Notes: generated by a model from the sequence alone, not told the origin. DNA of 64,000 nt from Strongylocentrotus purpuratus (GCF_000002235.5 NW_022145603.1:33942280-34006279), one strand, 5' to 3'. Counted from the stretch's first letter, positions 1-14,900 are shown. Program-made: numbers and translations.

Positions 1-75
1 CATATTCTTTCACATGATTGGTAATAAGAGCTTCCATTTCATTTTTTGAGAGGGCGGCGATTCCAAAACATTGAT
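1..75 (-). mobile_element. Truncated end of a TTAA-flanked MITE
   Basis: The reverse complement closely matches 16700-16770, the left part of the intact element at 16684-17084. Only this piece lies inside the window. Confidence 0.6.
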
Positions 76-1390
76 TAAGGATCCTAATAGCCTAATGCAT
101 TAACTTGTGAGGGTTCTTTGTGGAAATGTCTGAGATAATTACATGAAGTTTTGTTTCTGTTCTTTTCATGACAAACCGTACTAATCGCTTAATGTTCTTT
201 TGCTTTGTGCTTGAAGTTGTACAAGTACATTCAGGGAATTTCCTTTTTTAATTTTCTAGCTCATCACAGATAATACATATGTACGAACAAAGTAATTTAC
301 TCTCGTATTGTGTTTGATATGGATTTGAAACGTTAACAATTCATTTCTTTTTAAGGTAATAGTTTCAGATGAAAAAAATTGTGCATCTGTCCAAACGCCG
401 TGATTATTCACCATATTGGAATGAGAAGAATATGCTAATTGAATTTCAAAACATATATATTCCAAGAAAATCAATTTCTATACTATGAACAGTGTGTTGT
501 TCCAACAATAGTCATTTTATTGTCTTTCATGACATTATCTCCTTGCCCTGCTTTGAGTAAGCGAGCAACTGAAGGGAATTTCCCCTATCTTCTCCATCTC
601 ATGCTACATTGTGTACTACATATACAGTAGCATTATTGCCTTGTTAACTTCTTAAATCTGCAAGTAATATTCAAGTAACTTTGAAGGGAATTTCCCCATA
701 CTTCTCAAGTTCTCATGCTATACTGCAGCTCTTTAAGCTAGACGACTTGCTAAAGTTGCTATGATGCATTGAGAATGTTTGTTATCGCAAAATCAAATTA
801 GAGGCACTGCGGACAGCCTGTCTATCAAAATATTAATTTGTTTACAAAATAAAGTTAGATCACAGCTGATAAGCTTACCTTACAATATCATTTTACAGTT
901 ACAAGAAACGAGCATATCTGTACATGTAATATGAGGACAGATGAAGATACATTGATAGAGGGGAAAATGCTGGTTACAAAATAACCAAGAGATAGTAGAC
1001 TGTTTAAAGAGATAAGTACTTGCCAAATTATTTTGTGAGGTACATGTAAGTACATGTACTGTACATGTGTATGTACAATGTATGTGTATGAATAATATTA
1101 TTGTTGTTTTCTTGATGTCATGGTTAGTATTAATATTATTATTATTATTGTATTATTATGATTATTTTGTTGGTTCTTTATTTAATTTTCAAATTAAAAA
1201 AAATAAAATCAATCATCGTCGTCGTCGTCGTCGTCGTCATCATCATCATCATCATCATTACTGCCATCATCATTCTCATAATCAGTATTGTCATTATACA
1301 TAGCATTATGATTTACATTTATACATACTTGTCAATCACTCTTGTTTATGATATATAGTTTGATATATATCTGTCGATCTCTCTCTCCCA
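76..1390. other. TRAF6 intron or upstream non-coding DNA
   Basis: No gene is supported. The stretch is AT-rich with acatgtacatgt words and a trinucleotide tract at about 1213-1258 (TCG then TCA repeats). I found no RING-encoding exon here. Confidence 0.5.
1213..1258. repeat. Trinucleotide microsatellite (TCG)n(TCA)n
   Basis: About fifteen CGT/CAT triplets run in direct succession. They give short Arg/His- or Val/Ile-rich reading frames with no other support. Confidence 0.9.
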
Positions 1391-1393
1391 TAG

Positions 1394-1445
1394 GAATGCT
1401 GGTTTACGCTGCCCAGTTGATAATGTATCTCTTACAGAGGCACAG
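1394..1445 (+). CDS. TRAF6: TRAF6 exon: end of RING region
   Basis: The acceptor is the pyrimidine-rich ctctctcccatag and the donor is cag/gtgagt. The first base completes a codon split with an upstream exon; 17 codons follow, including GLRCPVDN. This corresponds to GHKCPVDN in vertebrate TRAF6, the last zinc-ligand Cys-Pro pair of the RING. The exon ends on a complete codon, as does each following exon. Confidence 0.82.
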
Positions 1446-3243
1446 GTGAGTATTACATTGTATACATGTATAAAGCTGTTAGTAAAAGGATGTTATGCAG
1501 AATTATTTGTCAGTATGTATACAGTCAAATATGCTTTTGATATCAAGTGAATTCTGCTTGCGATTGAAACTATTTATAATAATAGTAGTAATAGTGGGTT
1601 CTTGTATAGCGCTCATGTCTGTCAGACTTGACACTCCTGGCTTAAGCACGGCTGCCATTACAGCGCTCCGGCATTTCAAGGAATTAATTCCTGCCAGGTA
1701 CCTATCACCTGGGTTGAGTGTGGCGCATGTAGATCAATGTCTTGCCAAAGGACATATAAGTGCCACAGCGGGAATGAAAATGCGGACCTTGTGATCGACA
1801 GTCCGGTCTACCACGACTGTTGGTCGATAGGAAGCTGTATTTTAATGTACATGTACATTAAAAATCTAAAAAATGGGAGATTCTTTATTTCTCATCTTTT
1901 ATCTTTCTCCCTTAGACAGGAATCAACATTCATTTGGAATTAAGGGTTTTTGATTTTCTAAATGCCAAGACAAAAAGGGTGTAATCTAGCCTGCATTTTT
2001 CAGGGCATATGTCGGATACCTGATTGAATTTTTTTTTAAAGATGTGGATTTCTCGACAAATACATGGTAACCTTAACATCCAAATGTTTTAAAGGAACAT
2101 ATGCTTTGCTGAAAGCATGACATAAATGAGCTCACTTGTATTAGACTTTTTCATCCATGTTACTGTACAGTGGAACCTTTTTATAAAGAGCCCTGATTTA
2201 TAATGAGGTTATAAGAAGGTGGTTTTGCTGGTCCCAGCTCTTTATATTCTTTTGTTTTTTTACCCTGATATAACAAGGTAATTTCCTTGGTCCCAAGGAC
2301 CTCGTTATAACTAGGTTCCACTGTACAGATAATCTGACTATCAATATCAGAAATACATTATTTTGTTATAAATATAAGAGAGGATCAGTGATAGACTTTG
2401 TGAGTTCAACCAAAGTTCAATAATTAATGAAAAAGGGAACAAATTTCCCCTTTCTTCACACATTTAGTGACAAGTGACCTTATGTCAATAGCTTCAAGAA
2501 TTTGAGGTGACATTTCTGTCTGATATGAATAACATATCCTTCAACAAAATGGGGGAAACCCCCATGTGTAAAGACCATGTTGAGTCGATGTGAGTTGTCT
2601 TGACTACGCAACTTTTCACTCTTCCATTTCCTAATTAAGGCATTCAAAGTTGGTGCATGCTTCATTTGTTAACGCTTTATGACAAGCTTTCAGTATGAAC
2701 ATGACGGACAATGAAAGCGGACAAAATATACGGTTCCTCATTCTACCCTCAAAAATTGCTGTGGTAGACAAAGGAACATCCCTTCACTGCTATTATGTAA
2801 AAATAAGTAGCACAGGTGAATATGCATGTGACACCTGTTCTACACATTACTTGTAATCCTTTGTCTACCACAGCAATTGTTGAGGGTAGAATGAGGAACT
2901 GTATATTTTGTTCTCTTTCTTTGTCCGTCATCTTCATAGTGATTGGCAAGCTTTCATATTCAGATGTGATTACCTGGTACTGATTGTGCTGAATGCAAAG
3001 TGCATATAATCATAATGTTGTGAGGTCAAACTAACTACAATGTTAAAGCATACCAATCACCCCCCAAAAAAATTGTGATTTAAAAAAAAAAAAAAAAATT
3101 TAATGTACGGCTAGAATGTATGAAATCAACTTAAAAAACTTAAACAGGCATTCTGTAGGCCAGCTGATAAGGAGTAAGACAAAAATATAAAATAACTTAA
3201 AACTTTGAGCATGGAACCCATGTCGGACTTCGGTTCTGTGCTG

Positions 3244-3279
<36 letters not shown>

Positions 3280-6200
3280 TAAAGGGGAAGTCCATCCTGA
3301 AATTAAGTTAGTTTTAATAGGAGTAGAAAAATGAGAGAAACAAGTCAGTGAAAGTTTGAGCAAATTCCGATTATAAATAAGGAAGTTAGGATTTTTGAAG
3401 TTGTGATCAATCAAACACAAATTGGCAACTCTATGACGTATCATGCGAGCTCAACTTCCATTTGCTCAGTACTAAAAAAATCTAAAATTTTCATTTTCCC
3501 TCAAGAAAACTTTCAACCATACATGCACCCTAAATATAATAATTGCAAATATGTTTCTATACTCCCCCTGCAAGGAACAAATATATATTCCATCATCAAT
3601 AACGAAGAAAACATGATTTTATGGAATATTATGCACAAAGCAAATGAAGGAGAGCTCGTATAATAAGTCACAGAGTTGCCAATTTGTATTAGATTGATCA
3701 CAACTTCAATAATTCATAACTTTCTTATTTTCATTCAGAATTTGCTCAAACTTTCACTCACCTGATTTTCTTATTATTCTGCCTCTATCGAAACAAACTT
3801 ATTTTGGGGGTGGACTTTCCCTTTAATACTTTCAAATTCTGGAAATGCTTCTCACCCTTTAATCTGTTATTAATGTTGATAATCATGCAATGTCTATTTA
3901 ACTCTAAGTTCTGCTTGTCTGTGTACATTGTATATTTATCACTTACTTATTTAGATTATTACGGTTCTTTTGTAAAATACCATGTAAAATTTCAATTCAT
4001 CTTAATTTGGACGAGCCTTTATTGAAATTCTAGTTATCGCCTTATCGCTATCATTCAGGTTCTGACCAGGATATAACACTTAACAATAATTTTAACAATA
4101 GTAACATTCTACATGCGCCGACTTTATGACCATTCAATGAATATCGTTCTTTCTTTGACCTTCAATTGACTTTCAATGTATTCTGTGATGGTGAAAAGTC
4201 AAAGGGAAAACAAACAACAACAAAAAAAAATTGGGGGGGGGGATGCTCGAATGTTCAAGATAACAAATAAATGACATGTGCCAAACAATTTTGATAGGAA
4301 ATGTATAGGGGATGAGTAATGAGCATAGAAAGATAAGGAAACCAAGGTACATGACACCATTTGCTAAACACAGGTCACTACCGGTATGTGCAAATGAAGG
4401 TTGTGGCTTTTAGTGAAGATGATTTCCAGCAAGTTCGTGTGAGGTTGTTTTTATTTTACTGGTTTGAACAACCAATCTACTGCAGGATAAACAATCCAGA
4501 GTGAATTATAGCCATGTTCTCTTGACATTCCCGGATGCCCATACCAGAGCTCAAGATTAGCTTGTATCGAAAGAGGAAAATGAAAGTATGTCACACTACA
4601 CAGATACCCTGACCTACTTAAGATAGGTTTGCCCTTTTTGAGAACTTTCAATGCTACTTGTAAACTGATCATCAGTTTCCTTGTAGAGAACCTTGAGGAG
4701 CCAAGAAGACCTTGATCAACTCTGTTTGTGCTCTTTAAGTTCATGTCCTGTTCGACTGAGCTAGTATGCCAGTATTGATAAGCGATCAGATTGTTAAGAA
4801 TAGGGGGATTCCCTAAACCTACCGTGTTGTAATTCAGTAAGTGCAAGCTGCCACTATGAGATTTCAGTGTTGTTTTGGATGAGTGCATCTGTACATCCTC
4901 TCTTTCAATTAATATTACTACTACTGTATAGACAAAATACACATACATGTATGCTGTACTGCAATATAGTATACTGTAGTTGAGTTCTAATGCTTTTGAT
5001 GGGGCTAACATGTACATTGTATCTTTGGCCATATGAAAGAAGTGGTCCCTGTTCGTTGGCATTTTTACAGGATCAGTGAAGATAGTTTTTCATTAAATGT
5101 AAAGCTTGTGTAATACAGACCTAGTATTCATAACTTTTGGTTCATTTGAGAACATTTCGGATTAATGGTTTGCACTAGTATGCATCATGAATATAATGGC
5201 CCGTATTCTGAAATCGTGTCTAACTTAGCCACGTCTAAAGTTAAACAACTGTTTAGTTAGACACGACTTAGACAGGACTTAGACGCGAGGTCGTGTCTAA
5301 CTCCTGTCTAACTAAATTTTGTATTCTGAAGTCGTGTCTAAGTCTCGTCTAACTAAACAACTGTTTAAGTTCTGCGCAAGTCGTGTTTAACTCTTAGTAC
5401 TTCACGACTTCTACGCATGCCCAGTAGGCGTTAATTCTGACGTAAGACCCAATGCGCATGCGTGCGCGCACCGGATAAATAAATTAACGCGCACAGCTAG
5501 CTGTGCGCATGCTTGTACCATGGTGATGTGATCGTGACGTAATGACTAGACTGCATGTACTTTGTGTAGTACGTACGTAGTACACGTACTGGTACTGTAG
5601 ACTGAGATTGACAAACACACTACTTATCAGTGCCTCAGTGCTCAGAAGAACCAGAAAAGAAACTTCTCCAACAGAATGGTTAGTTTATTATAGATTATGG
5701 AATTTCCAAGATGTCACCAGTAGATAAGAATAGTTAATATTATCAAGAAAAAAAATAGGCTACACGAGAAAAAATCCTGCAAAACGTATTTGAAATTTTA
5801 GAGAATGCACGTACCATCGTTCTCCCCCGCAAATTTTGGGGTCAGCAAGTAGAGTGTACCGTTGACGTTGAAAAGCAGCAGAATCGCGCCCTAAAACAGG
5901 ACTTACATGTAAACAACCCCTCGCAGTTGTCTAAAGTTAAACAGGACTTAGACAGGACTTCGTGTTTAACTTTATTTAAACACAACTTCAGAATACCAAA
6001 AAAGTTAGACACGACTTCGTGTCTAAAGTTAGACGGGACTTAGACAGGACTTAGACAACTGTTTAGTTAAACAGGAGTTAGACACGACTTCAGAATACGG
6101 GCCAAAGTGTGTAACTTTCTTTCGGAGCTCACTTAAAGATAAAGTTGAGTTCTGGTCATGTGATTGCATTGTGAAAGAAAAGGTGTGGAATGGATCAGAA

Positions 6201-8892
6201 AAGGTTGATCATGTAGCATGTACATGTACATGTTAAAGTATTGGGGTGAATATGGGACTACACAAATGGTGTCTGACCTACTTACTTATGTTCATTATCT
6301 TTCTATGCTCATTCCTCAGCCAGTATACATTTTCTACCAAAATTGTTTGGCGAATGACTTTGTAATCTTGAACATTCAGTGTAAGTTTTGTTTGATTCTG
6401 TGAGAATTCATTTCCTTTTTTTTTTACCAGAACTCAAGTTTATCTTTAAAGCTCTCCAATTCCAGGGCTCTATCGCCTATTACACAAACAATACATTATT
6501 ATTATTAATTGATTTCCTGTTGGAGTCTGTACCCTGTGGAACATGTTTAGAAAGTCAGGGGAATTCCCATCCATTGAAGCAGCTGATAATATGAGAGAGA
6601 GCGAGAGAGAGAGAGAGACACACAGAGACAGAGACAGACAGACAGAGAGACAGACAGAGAGACAGAGAGAGAGAAGGAGAGACAGAAAGAGACCTACAAA
6701 CATAGAGGGAGACAAAGAGAGAGGAGAGATGGAGAGATAGAGAGAGAGAGACAGACAGACAGACAGAGAGAGAGCAACAGAGAGACAGAGAGACAGAGAG
6801 ACAGACAGACAGACAGAGAGAGAAAAAGAGAGAGAAGGAGAGACAGAAAGAGAGCTACATACAGTCATACATGCATGTAGGTCTACATTGTACGTTCATT
6901 ATTTTGTCCTTTATTTCTATAACATGTACAATAATGCAAAGCAACTTTGTTTATTGAATACTGTATCTTAATTGTAGAAAAGACAAATATCTACATTTTC
7001 AGAGGATTTTTTTTTTTTTTGCTCTTCTGTGCAGCCTCTATCAGCCTGTCATCATGCATGAAGGCACCAGTGGATGTGAAATCTACTCTTTTTTTAAGGG
7101 AGAGGGAGAGTCAGAGTTATATCTTGCCCTTCAAAACTGTTTTTGTTTAAGAAACTCTACGGATTGATCCATTAGGAGTTTTATTACGGAAATGAAACTG
7201 CGTTGATAATTACTCATCGTTTGACTGACAAATACTTCATGGAATTTTATGATGCCATAAAAAGCTTAGATGACATGTTGATTATCTGTTTGGAGCCAGA
7301 AGGGCATTAGGTCTGTGTGAAGAAAAACAACATTTGTACATGTAGTAGTTATATGTGAAGGAATCCAGGAAACATCTTCATACACTGTACATGTATTACA
7401 GAAACATGTCATTGAATACAGATATAGCCAAACAAAATCTCACTAAGAAGTTAATGTAGAATAAAGTTACTCTGCCATTAAAGGTATTACAAAGTTTTGG
7501 GAAATTTTGAAAAATGGGTGGATAGTGATTCTTTACAATTTTGATATATTTGGATGCCCCTGTAGATGAATTAAAAACACCAGAATTTTAGCCCCTAAAA
7601 CGTTTCTGCCTTCGAGAAAAATCGAATATAAAGATTTACCGGTGCTCCCGGTAAATTTTGATAAATTTCAAATAGCTCCTACGGCCGTATACAATGGTAG
7701 CTGCGACCATGAAAATCTCAGAGTATGTAGTTGTGGTATATAATTTCCGAACGGTCAATTTTAGTCAATAAACATTGTTTTATAATTTAATTAATATCTT
7801 GACCTTGAGAGGGAGCTATTCAACATAAAGTGTTTATTATTGAAAATGTCATAACTTTAGAGTCGATTTCGACCGCGACAACGATCACTGAATATTGTAG
7901 GATCGTATATGCTTCCAATATGTTCATTTGAACCAAATTCATGACCCAATACCAAAACTTTGTATTACCTTTAAGTTTGGTTTTATTTGGTCAATGGTAA
8001 AAGATTATGACTTACGTTGTGATAGTGTGGTTTACTGGTCAGTCGCTTGTATACATACAGTAAATCTTACCTTTGAAGTTGTAATTAGGAGTACCCGTAG
8101 CATATTATTATTTGTTATATCCCAAGAGTCATGTAGAAACAAACTTGTTGGCATTAGGTAGAATATGGTTGAATGTTGTTCAAAAGATTAATGCTTGTCA
8201 TCGACTTTATCCATAGTTATTTTGCCACACTAATAATAATCCTCAGCATATCCCTGGACAACATTATGATGAATCTAACCCTAACACTAGAATTATTGCA
8301 CCGTAACTTAACCTAAAGCTGTCATCAAAATGTAAGCCCTTTAATTGTACAAAGCCTGAAATAAGGAAATGCTGGATCTCCATATATATATGTCATACCA
8401 ATAGAAAGGTCAGAATACCTACACACCATTTCATTGGAATGCTATTATGTACTTTATTTCAAAAATAATTCCTCTTTTTACTCATATATTCTCTTCGTAG
8501 ATATTAGGCAAATAAGAAAATAAAACAACAAATGAATTTAGGACCGTGTGGTTTCATGCGGCGTTCAGTTGCGTGTATGGTTTCATTGAGAAGGGATTTT
8601 CCCACATTTTGTAAACAGAATTCCCCAGGTAGAATTCGTGTTTGGCCAAGTAAGTGTTAGTTTTGTTGTTATGAAAGCGATAACAGTACAGCAAAATAGT
8701 TTACCGTCATGTAGTTTGACATTTTGAAATGCCACAGGTCAATGTTTCAAGTTTCATAAGTACAAAAATAAGGCAAGATCATTTGTTTATTGACAAAGAG
8801 GTTTTTCCCCATGTGTGTTTGCCTGATTGTGATTGTTTATTTTAGTGATATTTCCTCAATAGCGTCTGGTAATTGGGACCTCTCCCCCCCCC

Positions 8893-8923
<31 letters not shown>

Positions 8924-11900
8924 AAAAAATAAAAATAAATAAAAAAAATAAAAAAAAAAATAAATAAATAAAAAATAAAAATAAAAAAAATAAATAAATA
9001 ACAAATAATAATTTTTAAAAAGGCAACATGCATGTCCTTTAAAGGCAGGCTTTACTACTTTAGCTAGAAGGGATTAGACCACCCAGTGAGCCAGCGAGGT
9101 CACTGTGACAGGTGGCTATCTCATTAACTCAGCTCTCATTTAACATAAGAAAAAGAGGATCATGGGGGACCAACAGGCACCAATTGGGGAAGTTTTCTAT
9201 ATAGAGGGAGCAAGTAGCTACAAGTAGGACAGTGTGCCTTTAAAGGCTTGTTCAGATATGACTCAGCAAGCCATGGTATTTTTTAATGATGTCGTTAAGT
9301 GTAACACACGTCACATTTCTGTATCTGAGTAAATATGCTCAAGAAACCTTTGTTTGCATACACTTACCATTCACATTCAAATGTAAAGAAACTGTGGTGG
9401 CTTTTTGCGGCGGTTTGTATTTGAACAAGCCTTGAGGGTGCAAAGGGGATAAAAGGGAAATAGGGCAAGGGTTCTAAGAGGGCAAGATATTACCAACATT
9501 TAGAGCAAATTACAGCCTCTGTGCATGTTCCCACATCTTGCCAGTCCAGTATAATCTGTCTGCATTCTGTAGTAAGGGATGCTTCTATCATGTTCATGGT
9601 TGGGCCGCCCACAGGCGAGTACTGCTGTATCAAACTGTATCCATATTCAATACGCCTTTCATGCTTAAAGCCTGTCTGCACTAGTTTGGCCAGGAGGGAT
9701 TAGACCTCCCTGCATGGTCACTGACAGGTGGTTATCTCATCAAATCAACTCTCAATTAACATTAAGAAAGAGATCGTGGGGGACCAACGGACACCGCTTA
9801 GCCATTGTGTGCTATATAGGCTATAGAGGGTGCAAGTAGCTACAAGTAGTGCAGTCCCGCTTTAAGGCTCTCTTGAGTTCATGCCTTTAACCCCCACCCC
9901 TCCATCCTATCGAAAAACATCCAGTACATCCATGAGGAGATATTTTTTGTGCATAGAGTTATTAGAGTATTTTAAAGGCACTTCTGGAAGAAAGTTGAGA
10001 TATTGAGACAGGATGTATCATGCATATTGCAAAAGGGACGTTGATACTGTTTTATACTTAATAATAATAGTAATACTAATGATGTCTTCTATAGCACCAT
10101 TATCTGCCATCTTGGCGCTCTTGGTCCTGGCTCCAAAATATAGTATATAATCAGTTAAACTCTGTAGGTATACACCTCTCATCATATGTAGTTAATACAA
10201 TATTTTAAGAAGTAATTTGCAGTGTTCATTCAATAATCATTTGACATGTACATCAGAAAGGCTAGTTCTTCAAATTGCAGAGATGTGTCTTGAGCAATTT
10301 CTTTGAGGATTCTTTGAAGAGAGCTGCTAGGTCAAAGCACGGAAGATCATTCCAGACCTTTGTGGCAGCCACTAGGAATGAACATGGATGGCCATTCCAG
10401 ACCTTTGTGGCAGCCACTAGGAATGAACACGGATGACCATTCCAGACCTTTGTGGCAGCCACTAGGAATGAACACGGATGACCATTCCAGACCTTTGTGG
10501 CAGCCACTAGGAATGAACACGGATGACCATTCCAGACCTTTGTGGCAGCCAATAGGAATGAACGCTAATGAACTTACTGAGAAGAGATGTACATGTGGAG
10601 GCGCGATAGCTCAGTCGGTAGAGCAGTGGTCTTGTAATCCGTTGACCCGGGTTCAAAACCAAGGCGATGCGCTAGTGCCCTTTGGTAAGGCATTAATCCT
10701 CACTACCAGGTCCCTCGGAGAGGACCTTAAGCCGTCGGCCGTCTGGTTGCTTAATACTTACAAGCATTTATGCTTCCTTAGCAGTCAGGTAAAATAACCA
10801 TCACATCCAAGTACCAGTATGTACATTGTAAAACTCAACTTTTTAATTGATCTGTTTTTTTGTTTTTATATAGATGTTTCCAGATGTGTGTGTAAGAAGA
10901 GAGATCCTAGACCTTCAGGCAAGGTGCCCATATCAGGACTGTCCAGATCTTCTAGAGCTCAGGGATATTGAGGTAAGACCTGTATAATATAATATAATAA
11001 TAACGTTTTATTTACCCAGGGTAGCCACTTCAGTTATGAAACTGCTCTTCCAGCGGGCCCTGCATAACATAATATGTTATTACTACCCTTCTCCAATCTA
11101 ATATGCTGAGCGCCTAGCTAGAAGGCAGAAGGTCCCATTGTTATAAGTCTTTGGTATGATTCGGCCGGGGTTCGAACCCACGACCTCCCGTTCATGAGGG
11201 GGTGCTCTAACCACTGAGCCACCATGCACCATAATGTATTGTACAGCTCCGTTAAAAACGATAGTTGTTTTTACGCAGTTAACTTTTTATCAGACATTAT
11301 ACACATCTGCACTGCACCTCAAACGTACGACAATACACCTGATGGCCTGTACTGCAACTAAAGAACAAGAAGAAGAATTACAGTATCTCCAGTGGCCTGG
11401 CTGGGGAGGGGGGGGGGGGGCATGGGAGCCTCTACCCCCCCCTCCCATACCACCTGAATGGTTGTCCCCCTCTTAACAGGAGATACATATTTTGTCAATG
11501 TGAAATATTGTTCCAGAAAAAAAAAAGGCTGATACAGGCAACCGCCAAAGTGAAACACAAAAAGTGGTCTTTGTAGACAGGTTCCTTTAGTACATGTTTC
11601 AATTAGAAACCATTTTCAAGGGAAGCAAAAAATGTGATTTTGTAGACAGGTGGTCACTAAAGCAGGTTTGACTGTACCGATATTTAGTTTGTCTGCGTTT
11701 TATATACAATGTAGTTTGAATTTACCTTAAATATATTTATGTAACTCATAAGATAGTCCATTTTTGTTTTCCTGATTTTCAGAGCCACAAGGAAAGTTGT
11801 AGCTATAGAACGGAGCCATGCCCTAACCAATGCGGTGCTTCAATGAGAAGAAGATCCATTGATCGGCATGTAGAGAAGGAGTGTCCTAGGAGACTGATTG

Positions 11901-14900
11901 AATGCCAGTACTGCAGAGGTCCTCTGTGCTTCAATCAAAAGGAGGTAAATTACAGCGTGTCCACACACAAAACAATTTATCCCGAAACTCTATAACGAAA
12001 CGTTGTATAAAGAATCATCATATAAATTTCAGGGTGTCCACACACAAGAAAATTTGTATAAAGAATCATCGTATAAATTCCAGGATGTCCACACACAGAA
12101 GAAAGTAATCATGAAACTCTACAGCGAAATGTCGTATAGGTGCGCAGTTTGCTACTGCGATCATGAAATGGAAGCGGAAATGAGAGGTCAGGTCTCCTTT
12201 CGCTCGAGGTCACGTTAAGCCCCGCACAGTTATACCGTTCTAGTTCGACTAGTTATACTAGTTACGTCCACACCAAACACACTCCGTGATTTAATAGGCG
12301 TGATTAGGCGTGATTCTTTATACGTCGTATAACGAAACGCATGTTTGGGCATCGTTTTCGTTATACGACGTTTCGTTATACGACGTATCGTTTGTAAGCG
12401 TCCACACACACAATTTCATCATATAACTATCCCGAAACGGTATAACTAATCACGGAAAACTTTGTGTGTGGACACAGGGTTTAATAGAGGTTAACATTAA
12501 ATGGAGACCCTTTGTAGCGGAGAGCCATCACTTCTGCACATTAAAGCGGGACTGCATTACTTGCGCCCTCTATACAGCCAACAATGCCTAAGCAGTACCC
12601 GTTGATCCCCAATGGTCCCCTTTTGGTTATTTTAATAGAGAGCTGATTTGATGAGATAACCACCTGCCAGTGACCACCCAGGGAGGTCTTATCCCTCCTG
12701 GCCAAACTAATGCAGGTAGGCTTTAAGCCAGTCTGTACTAGTTTGGCCAAGAGGATTAGAGCTCCAGCTTGGTCACTGGCAGGTGGTTATCTCATCGACT
12801 CAGCTCTCAATTAATATAAGAAAAAGAGAATCATGGGGGACCAACAGGCACCGCGTAGTCTGTGTTTTTATATAGAGGGAGCAAGTAGCTACAAGTAGTG
12901 CAGTGGTGCTTTAAAAACCCACTCCTCTATTTCTGTAAGAGTAGGGGAAAACCCTGGTGTAGTGGTCAACCTGCAGAACCCATATCAGTTATACCAGGAG
13001 GAGAGACCGGAGGGTCATAGTGATAATAATATAATAATGATAATAATAATAATGATAATGACAATTATAATTATAATGATAATGATAATTACAATGATAA
13101 TGATCATGACAATTATAGTACAGAAACAAATTATCCTATCATTTTCATTTAGGAGGCCCTCTTGGCAGGTACCATAGACAGGTGGTTTAGATACCCAGAT
13201 TTATTTTACATTCAATAATTGTTTTAGGCAAAGTAAAGCTTTTTCTCTTGTTGAAATTTTGAAAAGGTCTATAAAATGTCAACTTAATAAAAAATACCAA
13301 CAGTCCTTTTCAGGACTATAAACCCTCAAGCAAGATTACTGAGAGTCCTTTTCAGGTCTCCTCAATCTTCCCTCTTTCTCACATGGTGCATCCGCAAGCC
13401 TACTGTATATTAATAATAATAATAATAAAAATTAAAAGACAGTGCTTATAAAGCATTTACCACAGAAGTCTCTATAAAGCGCTACTTAGTCGCAGCTGAA
13501 GGGTTAATGTTTACTTTCTTCTCATGCTCAACAGAGACATCATGCGGAGTGTCCGAAGCGTCCAATCAGCTGTGAGTATTGTCATAAGGAGGTGTTATCT
13601 GATCATCTACACATTCATCATCAGCATGATTGCACTGAGATACCAGTACCTTGCCAGTTTGCTTCATTCGGCTGCTCAGAGAGGGTAAGATGGTATGGTT
13701 GGGATGGAGATACCACTTGTTGAGAGGGGGTAAAAGGGGTGGCTGAGGGGGGCAATCAAGTGCAAATGGGTGTGATCAGGTGCATTAGAGGTGCATTTGG
13801 GGTGTATAAAGGGATGCAATCGGGTGCAAGAAGGGGTTTAATAGACTGGGGTGTAAATAGGAGGCTTTGGGGGTAATATGGGTGCAATTAGATGCATGAG
13901 GGATATTATCAGGTGCCTGTTGGATAATACGGGTACAATTAGGTGTAAAAGGGTAAGTGTAATAACGATGCAAAGGGATAAATAAAATAATAATAATGGG
14001 TTCTTGTATAGCGCTCATCAAACAGTTTTTTTTTTAATGGTCACAGCAGGTATTTTGAAACTTTCAGCATGATAATATTTTTTTCTTAAAAAGACAACTC
14101 TATTATCAAAGCCATTTCAGAAACTGTGTTAATATTGTGGTCCTTCGGTTCTTTCCTTTAATTGCAGTTACCTAAAGAACGCATGGCAATACACGTTTCT
14201 CAATCTATGGAAGCCCACCTGCAGCTCATGGCTATTCATTTTCAGAACCAACAAACTCAGCTTCCACGAACAACCAGCTACCCTGGAACTAGCTGGAGAA
14301 TGGGCGCAACGTACGACAGTCAGATGAGTGAATTTGCCACAGCTGCAGGGGGTAAGATCACGGATGTTCATGAACATGGAGCTAGGAAGCTAGACCCTGA
14401 ACAGCTTGTGAGGACACAGATAGGTCCGTCTAATTACGTGACGTCTCCTTCTGTGATGCCCAGCTTTGGATCGGGAGCCTTTGATCCGATGGATCAGTTC
14501 AGGGCCTTGAGGATCACGGTCAAAGAACTCCAAGAGAAGGAAGTGTGGATGAGACAGAAGGTGATAGAGCTCGAGAGCAAGGCAGCGCGTAAAGATTCAG
14601 AGATAGCCACTCTTAGGAATGAGGTTCATAGCCTGCAGGAAGAGACTAAAGATCTACGTGAGCATGTCGCCAATGGGATCTTCGTCTGGCGGTTGCGTAA
14701 GTACTCAGAGCTACGGGTGTCGGCGGAACGAGGAGAAGCGATGGTCAGACATAGTGAAGGGTTCTACACAGGCTCTTGTGGATACCGCTTGTGTGTCAGG
14801 GTCAATATAAACAAATCAGAGACACGGAAAGTTCTGTATATTTCCCTCTTTGTGCACTTCATGCAAGGGAAGTATGATAGCTCCCTGGAATGGCCTTTTA

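Noticed and set aside
3403-3701. Overlapping plus and minus frames, conserved at 21003-21301
   Set aside because: Their conservation reflects two copies of one MITE with long inverted arms, not protein constraint.
4451-5062. 203-codon minus-strand frame
   Set aside because: No recognisable domain, codon pattern or conserved context; lies inside the large TRAF6 intron.
6470-6868. 132-codon Ser/Leu-rich minus-strand frame
   Set aside because: Translation of the GA microsatellite.
9490-9681. 63-codon minus-strand frame with several Cys
   Set aside because: Short, starts inside a MITE and matches no family that I know.
10598-10670. tRNA-Thr gene
   Set aside because: Box A and box B are present, but the acceptor stem does not close and a SINE body follows directly.
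11158-11232. tRNA-Met gene on the minus strand
   Set aside because: tRNA-like head of a SINE; the anticodon stem is irregular and the SINE body and tail follow.
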